Part shown: positions 38,349 to 47,294 of the stretch, piece after piece
How positions within the stretch are numbered: the stretch's first letter is position 1
How the letters are laid out: each line of letters begins with the position of its first letter
Assembly (NCBI GenBank): GCA_905182175.1
Contig: CAJJAT010000003.1
Span: forward strand, 1 to 64,000
Origin: Flavobacteriales bacterium UBA1494
GTDB lineage: Bacteria > Bacteroidota > Bacteroidia > Flavobacteriales_E > Vicingaceae
Direction of reading: 5' to 3'
Length of the DNA: 64,000 nt
Notes under the pieces: model-generated
The model's database searches: none
Told to the model about the DNA's origin: nothing
Seen by the model: only the letters and a program-made list of their open reading frames with translations
Program-made: the position numbers and the translations under genes

Positions 38349-38356
38349 TACCTTTG
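38349..38356 (+). promoter_or_regulatory. TAnnTTTG box before the dipeptidase gene
   Basis: TACCTTTG lies 23 bases before the ATG at 38380 and inside the longer frame that starts at 38299, so it supports the shorter protein. Confidence 0.4.
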
Positions 38357-38379
38357 AAGGACTCAAAAACTATATCATT

Positions 38380-39846
38380 ATGTCAAAAAATGTAGCGGCC
38401 CTAGAGCCTCAATTAATGTGGAAAAATTTCTGTGACTTAAATGCCGTTCCTCGTCCTTCCAAAAAAGAAGAAAGAGTTATACAGTTTATGCAAGACTTTG
38501 GAAAGCGATTGGGATTGCCAACGAAAACGGATGAATGTGGTAACATACTTATTACAAAGCCTGCAACTTCCGGAATGGAGAATAGAAAGAAGGTAACTCT
38601 TCAGTCGCACTTGGACATGGTTCATCAAAAGAACAACGAAACTGTTTTTGATTTTGACAAGGAAGGCATCAAAATGTACGTTGATGGTGATTGGGTAAAA
38701 GCAGAAGGAACAACACTAGGTTCCGATAATGGAATAGGAGTTGCTTCTATTATGGCATTACTAGAATCTACTGACATAGAGCACCCTGAGATCGAAGGTT
38801 TCTTCACCATAGATGAGGAAACTGGGATGACCGGTGCTTTTGAGTTAAAAGCAGGGTTTTTAGAAGGAGAGATTTTATTGAACCTCGATACAGAAGACGA
38901 TAATGAGTTAACCATTGGTTGCGCAGGAGGTGTAAATGTAACGGCAGAGGCGTATTACGATGAAATTGAGATGAATCAAAATTTTGAAACAATTCGACTA
39001 ACATTAAGAGGGTTGTCTGGCGGTCATTCTGGAATGGATATTATCAAAGGTTTAGGTAACGCTAATAAATTGATGAACCGTTTTATGCACGGCTTAATGC
39101 AGGAAACTATATTTTCAATTATTGAAATAAATGGCGGTGGTTTACGAAATGCAATTCCAAGAGAGTCGAATGCAGTCATTGGTGTAGCAAAAAAAGATCT
39201 CGAAACTTTTGTGAAAGCAAAAGAGATATTTTCGGCTGAAGTGATCGCTGAACATAAAGACACAGATCCTAACTTGGTTTTCGAGACGGAAGCAATCGAG
39301 CACAGAGGCAAAGGAGCGTCTGTTGAATCTTCAAGAAGATTTATTACTTCTGTTTATGCAGTACCGAACGGTATTTACAGAATGAGTCCAACGATCCCTG
39401 GTTTGGTGCAGACGTCAAATAATTTATCGCAGCTGAATATGAGGGATGGCAAAGCACAAGTGCTTTGCTTGTGCAGAAGCTCAGTAGATTCTGAAAAGCA
39501 TGACGAGGTGAGAACCATTTCAGCAGCACTATCAATTATTGATGCGAAAATAACGCTGGACGCAGATTACCCAGGTTGGACACCAGAGCCTTCGTCTAAA
39601 ATTGTTTCAATCATGAGCGATTTATACGAAGAAATGTTCAAGGAGAAGGCTCACGTAATGGCTTGTCATGCAGGATTAGAATGTGGAATTATCGGAACAA
39701 ATTATCCAAATTTAGACATGGTTTCCTTTGGACCCAACATCAGAGGGGCTCACTCCCCAGATGAAAAAGTTCAAATTAGTTCAGTTCATAAGTATTGGAG
39801 CTTTTTGTTAGAGGCGTTGAAAAGAATACCTTTGAAAGGATCTTAA
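38380..39846 (+). CDS. pepD: Aminoacyl-histidine dipeptidase (M20 family)
   Basis: A cytoplasmic zinc dipeptidase that cleaves Xaa-His and other dipeptides. Visible M20 residues: QSHLDMVHQ, LGSDNGIGVA, FTIDEETGMTGA and HAGLECGII. At 488 residues it has the PepD length. The frame is open to an ATG at 38299, but the added residues are hydrophobic and a promoter box follows, so MSKNVAALEPQLMW is the likely start. Confidence 0.9.
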   Translation: MSKNVAALEPQLMWKNFCDLNAVPRPSKKEERVIQFMQDFGKRLGLPTKTDECGNILITKPATSGMENRKKVTLQSHLDMVHQKNNETVFDFDKEGIKMYVDGDWVKAEGTTLGSDNGIGVASIMALLESTDIEHPEIEGFFTIDEETGMTGAFELKAGFLEGEILLNLDTEDDNELTIGCAGGVNVTAEAYYDEIEMNQNFETIRLTLRGLSGGHSGMDIIKGLGNANKLMNRFMHGLMQETIFSIIEINGGGLRNAIPRESNAVIGVAKKDLETFVKAKEIFSAEVIAEHKDTDPNLVFETEAIEHRGKGASVESSRRFITSVYAVPNGIYRMSPTIPGLVQTSNNLSQLNMRDGKAQVLCLCRSSVDSEKHDEVRTISAALSIIDAKITLDADYPGWTPEPSSKIVSIMSDLYEEMFKEKAHVMACHAGLECGIIGTNYPNLDMVSFGPNIRGAHSPDEKVQISSVHKYWSFLLEALKRIPLKGS

Positions 39847-39849
39847 AAT

Positions 39850-39990
39850 TTGGGAGGAAGAGTTTTTAGTTATTAATTTTTAATTATTTGTTTTTAGTTT
39901 TTAATTGTGAATGAAGAGTCTTTAATTTTTGATTGTGAATGAAGCGCTTTTTTGTTTTTGAATTGTGAGTGAAAATTTTTTAATTTTTAT
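39850..39990. repeat. T-rich degenerate tandem repeats
   Basis: Three imperfect units of about 30 bases are built from ATTGTGAATGAAG followed by a T-rich stretch (near 39905, 39934 and 39961), preceded by TTTTTAGTTATTAATTTTTA-like copies. There is no coding potential. The rest of the 338-base gap up to mqnB holds nothing I can name. Confidence 0.5.
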
Positions 39991-40184
39991 TTATGAGATT
40001 GTTTTTAACTTTAATCCTGTTATTAAATTGTAATAGAATCCCGACTAAACTTGAGTTAAGAAGCTAGATGTAAATTCATAAAAATTTGAAATTTATATAC
40101 TCGAAATAATTTGTAATATGTTAAATTCAAAATTCTTCATCACGTATTTGGCACTTCCGCAAGCTCAATGCAACGCATTTTAAC

Positions 40185-40826
40185 ATGAGAATTCTCATTG
40201 TTTCAGCAACATCGTTTGAATTAGCCGCCGTAAATGAGGCTTTTTCTTCTTGTAATAACCACGAAATAGAAGCCTTAGTAACTGGTGTAGGAATGGTCGC
40301 TACTTCTTTTTCTATAACCCAAAAATTAGCAACTGAAAAGTTTGATTTAGCGATAAACATTGGCATTGCAGGTGCATTTGATAAAACATTAGAATTAGGA
40401 GAAGTAGTGGACGTTGTTCGAGATCAATTCTCTGAAGAGTTAGTGGAAGACGGAGAGGAGTTGAAAACATATCAAGAGATTGGATTGCAGAAGGGCAGTT
40501 CAATTTATAATTCCACCTTTGAAATTCCTCAGCTCGGCAAGTTCAGTGCAACAAGTGCTTCATTCAAAAAAGTCGAAGGAGTAACGGTAAATACGGTTCA
40601 TGGTAATGAAAATTCAATAAAGGCAGTTGTAAAACGATTAAACCCTCAGATAGAAAGCATGGAAGGTGCGGCATTTTTTTATGTTTGCAATCAAATGAAA
40701 ATTCCCGCATTGCAGATTAGAGCAATTTCCAATTATGTGGAAAAGAGAAACCTGGATGCATGGAAAATTAAACTTGCTTTAAATAACTTAGCTGAGGCTT
40801 CAAAAATAATTTTAAGTAAACTGTAA
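40185..40826 (+). CDS. mqnB: Futalosine hydrolase
   Basis: Splits futalosine into hypoxanthine and dehypoxanthine futalosine. The nucleosidase-family features are ILIVSATSFELAAV, LVTGVGMVATSF, AINIGIAGAFD and the catalytic region IESMEGAAFFYVC, followed by QIRAISNYVEKR. The next gene, mqnD, starts immediately at the stop, which supports assignment to the futalosine pathway rather than to MTA/SAH nucleosidase. Confidence 0.88.
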   Translation: MRILIVSATSFELAAVNEAFSSCNNHEIEALVTGVGMVATSFSITQKLATEKFDLAINIGIAGAFDKTLELGEVVDVVRDQFSEELVEDGEELKTYQEIGLQKGSSIYNSTFEIPQLGKFSATSASFKKVEGVTVNTVHGNENSIKAVVKRLNPQIESMEGAAFFYVCNQMKIPALQIRAISNYVEKRNLDAWKIKLALNNLAEASKIILSKL

Positions 40827-41657
40827 ATGCAAAAACTAACGCTAGGCTTCTCTCCTTGTCCGAATGATACTTTTATCTTCGACGCGATGGTGCACAATAA
40901 AATTGACACGGAGGGATTAGAATTTGAAGTAGTCCTTGGGGATGTTGAAGCGTTAAACGACAAAGCTTTCAAGCAAGAGTTAGACATCACTAAATTGAGT
41001 TATCATGCGATGGCTTTTTGTTTGGATCAGTATCAGCTGTTGCATTCAGGCAGCGCACTGGGCAGCGGAGTAGGACCTTTGCTGATTGCAAAAAGACAGT
41101 TGAGTTCAGAAGAAGTAAACCAGTCTAAAATCGTCATTCCAGGTAAATACACCACTGCTAATTTTTTGTTATCGCTCGCTTATCCCAATGCCCAAAATAA
41201 GGAGGAAGTACTTTTTTCTAAAATTGAAAAAATGGTATTGGACGGTAGCGCTGATGCGGGTTTAATTATACACGAAAATCGGTTCACCTATGCCCAAAAA
41301 GGACTCAAAAAAATAATTGACCTTGGTGATTTTTGGGAAAAAGAATCAGGTGGTTTAGTTCCTCTTGGTGGAATTGTTACCCGAAGAATTTTTGATAAAG
41401 AGCTACAGCAGAAGGTGGAAAGAGTATTGCGTAGAAGCATCGAATTTGCCGCAGCTAATCCTAGTGAATCCAGAGAATACGTTAAGCAGCATGCTCAAGA
41501 AATGGACGAAGGAGTAACGAAGCAACACATTAGTTTGTATGTCAATAAATACTCAATTGATCTTGGATTAGAAGGTAGGAAAGCAGTGGAAACCTTGTTT
41601 TCAAAAGCAGTGGAAAAAGAAATAGTTTCAAAAATAGAACACCCTATATTTATTTAA
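40827..41657 (+). CDS. mqnD: 1,4-dihydroxy-6-naphthoate synthase
   Basis: Acts on cyclic dehypoxanthine futalosine. LTLGFSPCPNDTFIFDAMVH at the N-terminus and SYHAMAF, GLIIHENRFTY, GGLVPLGGIVTRR are family hallmarks. It adjoins mqnB without a gap. It shares the periplasmic-binding-protein-like fold with MqnA. Confidence 0.93.
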   Translation: MQKLTLGFSPCPNDTFIFDAMVHNKIDTEGLEFEVVLGDVEALNDKAFKQELDITKLSYHAMAFCLDQYQLLHSGSALGSGVGPLLIAKRQLSSEEVNQSKIVIPGKYTTANFLLSLAYPNAQNKEEVLFSKIEKMVLDGSADAGLIIHENRFTYAQKGLKKIIDLGDFWEKESGGLVPLGGIVTRRIFDKELQQKVERVLRRSIEFAAANPSESREYVKQHAQEMDEGVTKQHISLYVNKYSIDLGLEGRKAVETLFSKAVEKEIVSKIEHPIFI

Positions 41658-41660
41658 AAA

Positions 41661-42626
41661 ATGATTGTAGTAACAGGAGCAGCAGGATTTATCGGAAGTT
41701 ATTTAGTGAGTTTTCTAAATAAAAAAGACCGTGAAAATATAATTGTAGTAGATGATTTTAGTTTTCCGGAAAAGAATAAAAACTTAAATGGCAAGCGAAT
41801 TGTAAAGCAAATTGAACGGGAAGAGTTTATTGCGTGGTTTGCAGAAAATGCAGAAAAAGTAACCTTCGTTTTTCACCTAGGTGCCAGAACCAATACTGCA
41901 GAGTTTGATGAAGACATTCTTCAAAAACTAAATGTAGAATATTCAAAATCAATTTGGAACATATGTGCGGATCATAACATTGGTTTAGTATACGCTTCTT
42001 CTGCTGCTACTTATGGTCTAGGGGAGCATGGGTATAAAGATTCTGAAGAAACCATGAACAAGCTTGCACCACTAAACCCTTATGGTCGGTCAAAAAATGA
42101 ATTTGACAAATGGGCGTTTGCTCAAGAGGCTCAGCCTCCATTTTGGGCTGGGCTGAAATTCTTTAATGTGTATGGTCCAAATGAATTCCATAAAGGCAGA
42201 ATGGCCTCAGTTATTTTTCACGCTCACAAGCAAATTCAAGAAACTGGAGCTATGAAATTGTTTCAATCACACAACTCTGATTATAAAGATGGGGAGCAGA
42301 TGCGAGACTTTGTTTACGTTGAGGATTTGGCCAATGTAATGTTCTGGTTGCGAATTAATTTACCTGCCAACGGTTTGTACAATATGGGTTCCGGAGAGGC
42401 GCGAACTTTCTTGGATTTGGTAAAAGCTACTTTTAAAGCAATGGACAAAGAACCGGAAATAAGCTTTATTCCAACGCCTGAAGATATTCGAGACAAGTAT
42501 CAGTATTTCACTGAGGCTGATATGGACAAATTGAAAGAAGCCGGATATCCTCAACCATTTCATTCCTTAGAGCAAGGTGTAGATGACTACGTGAAAAAAT
42601 ACCTCTCTACAGGAACTTATTACTAG
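41661..42626 (+). CDS. hldD: ADP-L-glycero-D-manno-heptose 6-epimerase
   Basis: Makes the ADP-heptose donor for lipopolysaccharide inner core. It is an extended short-chain dehydrogenase with the NADP motif TGAAGFIGSY, HLGARTNT, SSAATYG and the Tyr-x3-Lys pair in YGRSKNEFD, plus FNVYGPNEFHKGRMAS and DGEQMRDFVYVEDLA. The length of 321 is normal. The last base of its TAG is the first base of a GTG start for the next gene, linking it to the membrane proteins that follow. Confidence 0.92.
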   Translation: MIVVTGAAGFIGSYLVSFLNKKDRENIIVVDDFSFPEKNKNLNGKRIVKQIEREEFIAWFAENAEKVTFVFHLGARTNTAEFDEDILQKLNVEYSKSIWNICADHNIGLVYASSAATYGLGEHGYKDSEETMNKLAPLNPYGRSKNEFDKWAFAQEAQPPFWAGLKFFNVYGPNEFHKGRMASVIFHAHKQIQETGAMKLFQSHNSDYKDGEQMRDFVYVEDLANVMFWLRINLPANGLYNMGSGEARTFLDLVKATFKAMDKEPEISFIPTPEDIRDKYQYFTEADMDKLKEAGYPQPFHSLEQGVDDYVKKYLSTGTYY

Positions 42627-44383
42627 TGAGGTTCTTCGATAGTATTTCCAATAAAATAATGCACGGAATATTTTTCGTGCTTCTGGTAATGTCTGTCGTC
42701 TTCTACAAAGAAAGGTTATTTGCAGATGGGGTCTATTACTTCTTTCATGTTGTAAATAGCGGTTGGTTTCATGTCGAACATGGGAGAATTGTATTGGGTA
42801 TTGGCCAAATATTACCGGTAATTGCGTCTCAACTGCAAATTCCAATTCAATTCATTGCTATAATTTCTAGTTTTGGTCATGAGTTATTTTATTACCTGCT
42901 ATTTCTATTCATTACAATTAAGCTAAAAAATCGAAATTTAGGAATCGCTTTTTTACTTGCTCACCTCATTGGCCAGCTGTGGTTGTATTTCACACCCATG
43001 TACGAGATATGTTACGGGGGAGCCCTAGCGTTGGTTTTTTACGGATTGCTGACTTCACCTAAAATCGAGGATGACAAATGGAAGTTAGCCATGGTTTTTT
43101 GTTTATGGTTTGCATTAACAAGTCATCTAGAAAATACGGTCGTTCTTTTCTATTTAATTCTATTTGATATATTAGAGAGAAAATTTATTCGACCATTACA
43201 TTTGCCAGTTTTGATACTTCTATTTATAGGAATTGGCATTGAATTATTAACACTAAGTAGTTACGAGCTTAGTAATTTAGAAAACCCATTTGATGAGGAT
43301 GCCTCTTTTTTAAATCTCTTTAAACCCGATTACCTGTTGGCTCTTTTCAAGTTATTTTTAAATTATTATCCCGAAATTTTAATTTTCAACGTTTTTTCTA
43401 TTCTATTTCTAGCAGTTAAATCAAAATGGAAGACTCTTGTCGTTTTTATAGGTGCAAATGCTTCGTTGATACTAGCCATTAACAATAAGGCCAATGCAAT
43501 AGATTTTATTCGGTATTTCGAATCCATGTATTACCCTTTAGTTGTCCTTTGTGTATTCACCTTTTTATTTAGCGTTTATAAACTTCTTTCCAAACAGGTT
43601 ATGCTACTAACAGGAACGCTTTTATTGCTTTGTATGGGAGTGCGCTTGGTCTGGATTTCGAGTTATGGAATTGCATTAAAAGAAAGAAGTCTTCAAATAA
43701 TTGGTCTTGTTGACCAGCTTCAACTCATTCCTGAAAGGGATAAGGCGGTTATAAACAAAGCTAATATTGTAAAATCCATTGATCTAATTAATTGGGCTCT
43801 ACCTATTGAAGCAATGGTCTTTTCTAGTTTTGACGGTCCAAATGAAAGCATTTCTTTAGTTACTTACGATCAGATTACCTATAACAAGAAAGATAAGGGA
43901 TTAGACACCTCCAATTTCTTGTTTAGAGAAGATGAGATAATGCCGTTAAGGGATTTAAATGGAAGGTACTTTAGCTTATCTAAAAATCTTTACAAACCGG
44001 TAAACACAGCAAAAAACATAGCTAATTTAGACGTGATAGGAAACAATTTAAAGGTCCAATTTTTAGCGAGTAATTTAGAAGTCACCAAAGGAGACTCTTC
44101 TTATTTTAGAGTTCGGATAGAAAATAAATCAGAGTTAAGCTTGCCTTCTAGTTTAGACGAAAAAATCTTTCTTTCTTATCACATATACGATTCCGCCAAT
44201 GACGTGATTGTTTGGGATGGCAAAAGAACTCCGATACAAATAGATATTTCAGATGAATTCCACCAAAATATAGTAGTGAAGAGCCCGGACAAGGCAGGAG
44301 CGTTTAAAATTGTACCTGACCTTGTTGTTGAAGGTAAAAAATGGATGAACTTAAAAGAACTTAGCAATTTAAATGTTAGGTAA
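42626..44383 (+). CDS. Polytopic membrane protein, GT-C-like, with C-terminal beta-domain (copy A)
   Basis: The N-terminal 390 residues hold about nine to ten membrane segments. The first outer loop has YKERLFADGVYYFFH and WFHVEHGR (Asp34, Glu51, Arg54), like the acidic loop of GT-C glycosyltransferases; EICYGG follows later. Residues about 470-585 form a beta-rich domain with FLSYHIYD, VIVWDGKRTPIQIDI and PDLVVEGKKWMN, a module I know from the ends of some glycosyltransferases. I infer a lipid-linked-sugar transferase for surface glycan. The start is GTG at the hldD stop; an ATG at 42659 is an alternative. It is a paralogue of 44523-46256. Confidence 0.65.
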   Translation: MRFFDSISNKIMHGIFFVLLVMSVVFYKERLFADGVYYFFHVVNSGWFHVEHGRIVLGIGQILPVIASQLQIPIQFIAIISSFGHELFYYLLFLFITIKLKNRNLGIAFLLAHLIGQLWLYFTPMYEICYGGALALVFYGLLTSPKIEDDKWKLAMVFCLWFALTSHLENTVVLFYLILFDILERKFIRPLHLPVLILLFIGIGIELLTLSSYELSNLENPFDEDASFLNLFKPDYLLALFKLFLNYYPEILIFNVFSILFLAVKSKWKTLVVFIGANASLILAINNKANAIDFIRYFESMYYPLVVLCVFTFLFSVYKLLSKQVMLLTGTLLLLCMGVRLVWISSYGIALKERSLQIIGLVDQLQLIPERDKAVINKANIVKSIDLINWALPIEAMVFSSFDGPNESISLVTYDQITYNKKDKGLDTSNFLFREDEIMPLRDLNGRYFSLSKNLYKPVNTAKNIANLDVIGNNLKVQFLASNLEVTKGDSSYFRVRIENKSELSLPSSLDEKIFLSYHIYDSANDVIVWDGKRTPIQIDISDEFHQNIVVKSPDKAGAFKIVPDLVVEGKKWMNLKELSNLNVR

Positions 44384-44522
44384 AATTTAAGCTGAGTGTT
44401 ACTTAGTTGGTATGAGTAGTAAAGCAATAATTAAAGGCGAGTCAATTGATTTAATTTTTAAGTAATTCTGCTTTTAGGAAAATGTAAATTCGCAGGTAAA
44501 TGGTACGAGTAAATTATTTAGG

Positions 44523-46256
44523 TTGAATAGAATAGTAGAAATAGCGGCTCATTTTATATTTTGTCTGTTAATGATTATGGCCATTGTGTTGTACAAAGAG
44601 AGAACGTTCATGGACGCCTCGTACTATCTTTTTCATGCGATCAACAGTCAGTGGTTTCATGTGGAGCACGGTCGCACGGTTTTAGCATTGTCTCAGGTTT
44701 TACCAATTATAGGCACGTGGCTTCATTTGCCATTACAGGTAGTGTTAGTCTTAGGCTCTTTAGGTCACGAATTCTTTTATTACAGCGTTTTTCTTGTTTG
44801 TTTTTATTCGTTGAAAGACAAGCGGGCAGCATATGCCGTTTTGGCCGTTCATGTCATAGGTCAATTATCTTTATATTGGTCTCCTATGTTAGAGATATGC
44901 TATGGAGCTGTCCTTTCAGTGCTGTTTTACTCCATACTTCAATCAAACAAATGGAAAGATGACAAGTGGTTAATTTTTATGCTGGTGGCTCAATGGTTTG
45001 CCATGATGAGCCATCCTGAAAATTTTATATTAATTGGTGTAGGGATAGCGTATCACTACTTGCAAAACGGATTTCAGAAACGAATTCATTTAGGCTTGGG
45101 AGTCTTTACGTTAATTGGCTTTTTTACTGAAATAGCAACCTTTTCAGATTATGAAAAAGGACATTCCAACCTCGTTGGCTATGAAAGACCTGCAACAGCC
45201 TTAAACCTATTAAATTTAGACTACTTACAAAATGTGCTAGGCATTTTTACAAATTGGTATTTTGATTTGGTGTTGCTTTTGCTTCTTGCTGTAATTTTTA
45301 TGGTTGTTCGGAAAAGGTGGAAAGAACTGTCTGTTTGCATAGGAAGTATTCTTTTTCTTTTGGTACTCGTGAATCAGGCTAAAATAGCAGATGAATTTTC
45401 GAGATACAATGAATCAATGTACAATCCTTTGGTTTTTCTTGTTGTCTTCTTTTTTGTTTATGAAGTGATTGGATTTGGAAAAAAGCAGCTTAACTCTTTT
45501 GCCATTTTATTGTTGCTAGTGATTTGTTTATTTCGAGTCGGTTGGATCTATAACCATGGAGAACCATTGAGGGTAAGAACGGCTAATTTAGAACGAATGG
45601 TAGACTATGTTCAGCAAATGGAAGGAACAAAATTTGTTGTGGATGCAAGAAATGCGCATGCTCCTACTTGGGCAAATCCTATTGAAAGTCTCTTGTATTC
45701 CGCCATAGATGGTAAAGAAGAAACGCTAAGTTTGGTGACAACTGATGATCTAAAATACAAGACAAATGAACGAGTTCTAACTCCAAGTAACTTTATTTTT
45801 AGAAGGTTTGAAATAGAGACATTTAGCTTTTTAAACAGTCAATATTTTCAGCTGAATGAAGAAAACTACGTCGCTTTAAATACTGCTAAGTTGCTAAAAC
45901 CAGTAGAGGAATATGCAACCAACATTCAAATTGAATTGTTGCGTCAAGGATCATTAAAGTCGAAGGACTCTACTCAGTTTTTAATTAAAATAATCAATCG
46001 AAATAAAGAGCCAATACCTTCTCATATAGACGCGCAAGTTTTTATTTCCTATCACTGGTTTGACGAAGGTGGAGGGCAAAAAGTATGGGACGGTAAACGA
46101 ACTAAGATTGAGGTGGATGTTCACGATTCATACCTTCAAGAAATGACCGTTCTATTGCCGGAGCACGAAGGGAACTTTATATTTTTGCCTGACTTAGTAA
46201 TAGAAGGTAAAGAGTGGTTTAACCTTCAAGACAAATACAACTTAAGAGTGGACTAA
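44523..46256 (+). CDS. Polytopic membrane protein, GT-C-like, with C-terminal beta-domain (copy B)
   Basis: The same architecture as copy A: YKERTFMDASYYLFH and WFHVEHGR (Asp31, Glu48, Arg51) in the first loop, EICYGAVL, SHPENF, and a C-terminal domain with FISYHWFDEG, VWDGKRTKIEVDV and PDLVIEGKEWFN. Only a TTG start (44523) allows the full first membrane segment. The 139 bases between the copies contain no gene. Its stop overlaps the stop of the opposite GT2 gene by three bases. The function is inferred only. Confidence 0.65.
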   Translation: MNRIVEIAAHFIFCLLMIMAIVLYKERTFMDASYYLFHAINSQWFHVEHGRTVLALSQVLPIIGTWLHLPLQVVLVLGSLGHEFFYYSVFLVCFYSLKDKRAAYAVLAVHVIGQLSLYWSPMLEICYGAVLSVLFYSILQSNKWKDDKWLIFMLVAQWFAMMSHPENFILIGVGIAYHYLQNGFQKRIHLGLGVFTLIGFFTEIATFSDYEKGHSNLVGYERPATALNLLNLDYLQNVLGIFTNWYFDLVLLLLLAVIFMVVRKRWKELSVCIGSILFLLVLVNQAKIADEFSRYNESMYNPLVFLVVFFFVYEVIGFGKKQLNSFAILLLLVICLFRVGWIYNHGEPLRVRTANLERMVDYVQQMEGTKFVVDARNAHAPTWANPIESLLYSAIDGKEETLSLVTTDDLKYKTNERVLTPSNFIFRRFEIETFSFLNSQYFQLNEENYVALNTAKLLKPVEEYATNIQIELLRQGSLKSKDSTQFLIKIINRNKEPIPSHIDAQVFISYHWFDEGGGQKVWDGKRTKIEVDVHDSYLQEMTVLLPEHEGNFIFLPDLVIEGKEWFNLQDKYNLRVD

Positions 46257-46957
46257 AAGCTATATTTCAAAATAGCAAAAATTGCTTTTACTCCATCTTG
46301 CCAACCAATTTTTTTACCTTCTTCGTAGGTTCTAAATTCATAAGCAACGGGCACTTCTCCATAGGTTATGCCTTTTATTCGTGCTAGTTTAGCGGTAATT
46401 TCAGGTTCAAATCCAAATCGTTTTTCTTTCAACGTTAGGGACTGTGCTATTTCTGTGTGAATTAACTTGTAGCAAGTTTCCATATCTGTTATTTTCCAAC
46501 CGCTGCAAAAGTTTGAAAGTTTTGTTAGAAACTGATTTGCGTAATACGAAGCGTTTTTGTTTGGATTTTCAGCATTTAGAAAGCGAGAGCCATAAACGAC
46601 TTTTAAGTTGTTGTCTATTGCCTTTTGCAATAACGTATTAATGTCGTTTGGGTCAAGTTCTAAATCTGCATCTTGTGGGATTAAGAAATCGCCACTTGCC
46701 TTTTGAATGCCATAATGCAGCGCAGCTCCTTTTCCTTGATTAACAGGATGGTTGTGCAGTTTAATCTTCGCAAAGGGATTTGCTGCTATAAATCTTTCTG
46801 TTAAGGATTTTGTTTGGTCGGTAGAGTAGTCGTTAATGACCAAAATTTCTTTCTGAATGTTATGAATCAGTTTGAGTTTGGAAACGATCTCTAATACTTC
46901 AACAATTGTTTTTTCTTCGTTAAATGCAGGAATAATGATGGAAAGCTTTTGAATCAC
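46253..46957 (-). CDS. Family 2 glycosyltransferase, DPM1/dolichol-phosphate mannose synthase-like
   Basis: A GT-A fold: SIIIPAFNEEKTIVEVLE, VINDYSTDQT, NQGKGAALHYGI, the metal motif in PQDADLELDP, and the lower-lid segment KITDMETCYKL with RFGFEPEITAKLA. The 234 residues have no membrane segment. This subgroup transfers sugars to polyprenyl phosphate, the donor used by GT-C enzymes, which fits the two GT-C-like neighbours it converges on. Confidence 0.8.
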   Translation of the reverse strand: MIQKLSIIIPAFNEEKTIVEVLEIVSKLKLIHNIQKEILVINDYSTDQTKSLTERFIAANPFAKIKLHNHPVNQGKGAALHYGIQKASGDFLIPQDADLELDPNDINTLLQKAIDNNLKVVYGSRFLNAENPNKNASYYANQFLTKLSNFCSGWKITDMETCYKLIHTEIAQSLTLKEKRFGFEPEITAKLARIKGITYGEVPVAYEFRTYEEGKKIGWQDGVKAIFAILKYSF

Positions 46958-46966
46958 AGGTTGAAA

Positions 46967-47293
46967 TTAAAGCTCTTCTTTTAAATCCAAAAGAAATGAT
47001 CTTACTTTTTTCAAAGATTTCAGCATTTCAACGTCATTCAATGAATCATCCTTATTCTCTTTCATCTTCTTTTTTGCCCCATCTAATGTAAAACCTCTCT
47101 CTTTTACTAAGTTAAAAATTACATGAAGATTATCTACATCCTTTTGAGTGAAAAGGCGGTTCCCTTTGGCATTTTTCTTAGGCTTTAGTATGCTAAACTC
47201 TTTTTCCCAAAATCTGATGAGAGAAGTGTTGACGTTAAATATTTTACTTACCTCACCAATAGAGTAATACATTTTGGTGCTTTTACCTTCCAT
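46967..47293 (-). CDS. MerR-family transcriptional regulator
   Basis: The winged-helix start YYSIGEVSKIFNVNTSLIRFWEKEF is followed by NRLFTQKDVDNLHVIFNLVKERGFTLDGAKKKM, typical of the short MerR regulators of Bacteroidota. There is no effector domain. I start at ATG 47293, one base after the peptidase stop; the frame extends further only through the peptidase gene. Its targets are unknown. Confidence 0.85.
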   Translation of the reverse strand: MEGKSTKMYYSIGEVSKIFNVNTSLIRFWEKEFSILKPKKNAKGNRLFTQKDVDNLHVIFNLVKERGFTLDGAKKKMKENKDDSLNDVEMLKSLKKVRSFLLDLKEEL

Positions 47294-47294
47294 A

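Noticed and set aside
39850-39990. CRISPR array
   Set aside because: The repeats are imperfect, contiguous and T-rich, without unique spacers, and there are no cas genes in the window.
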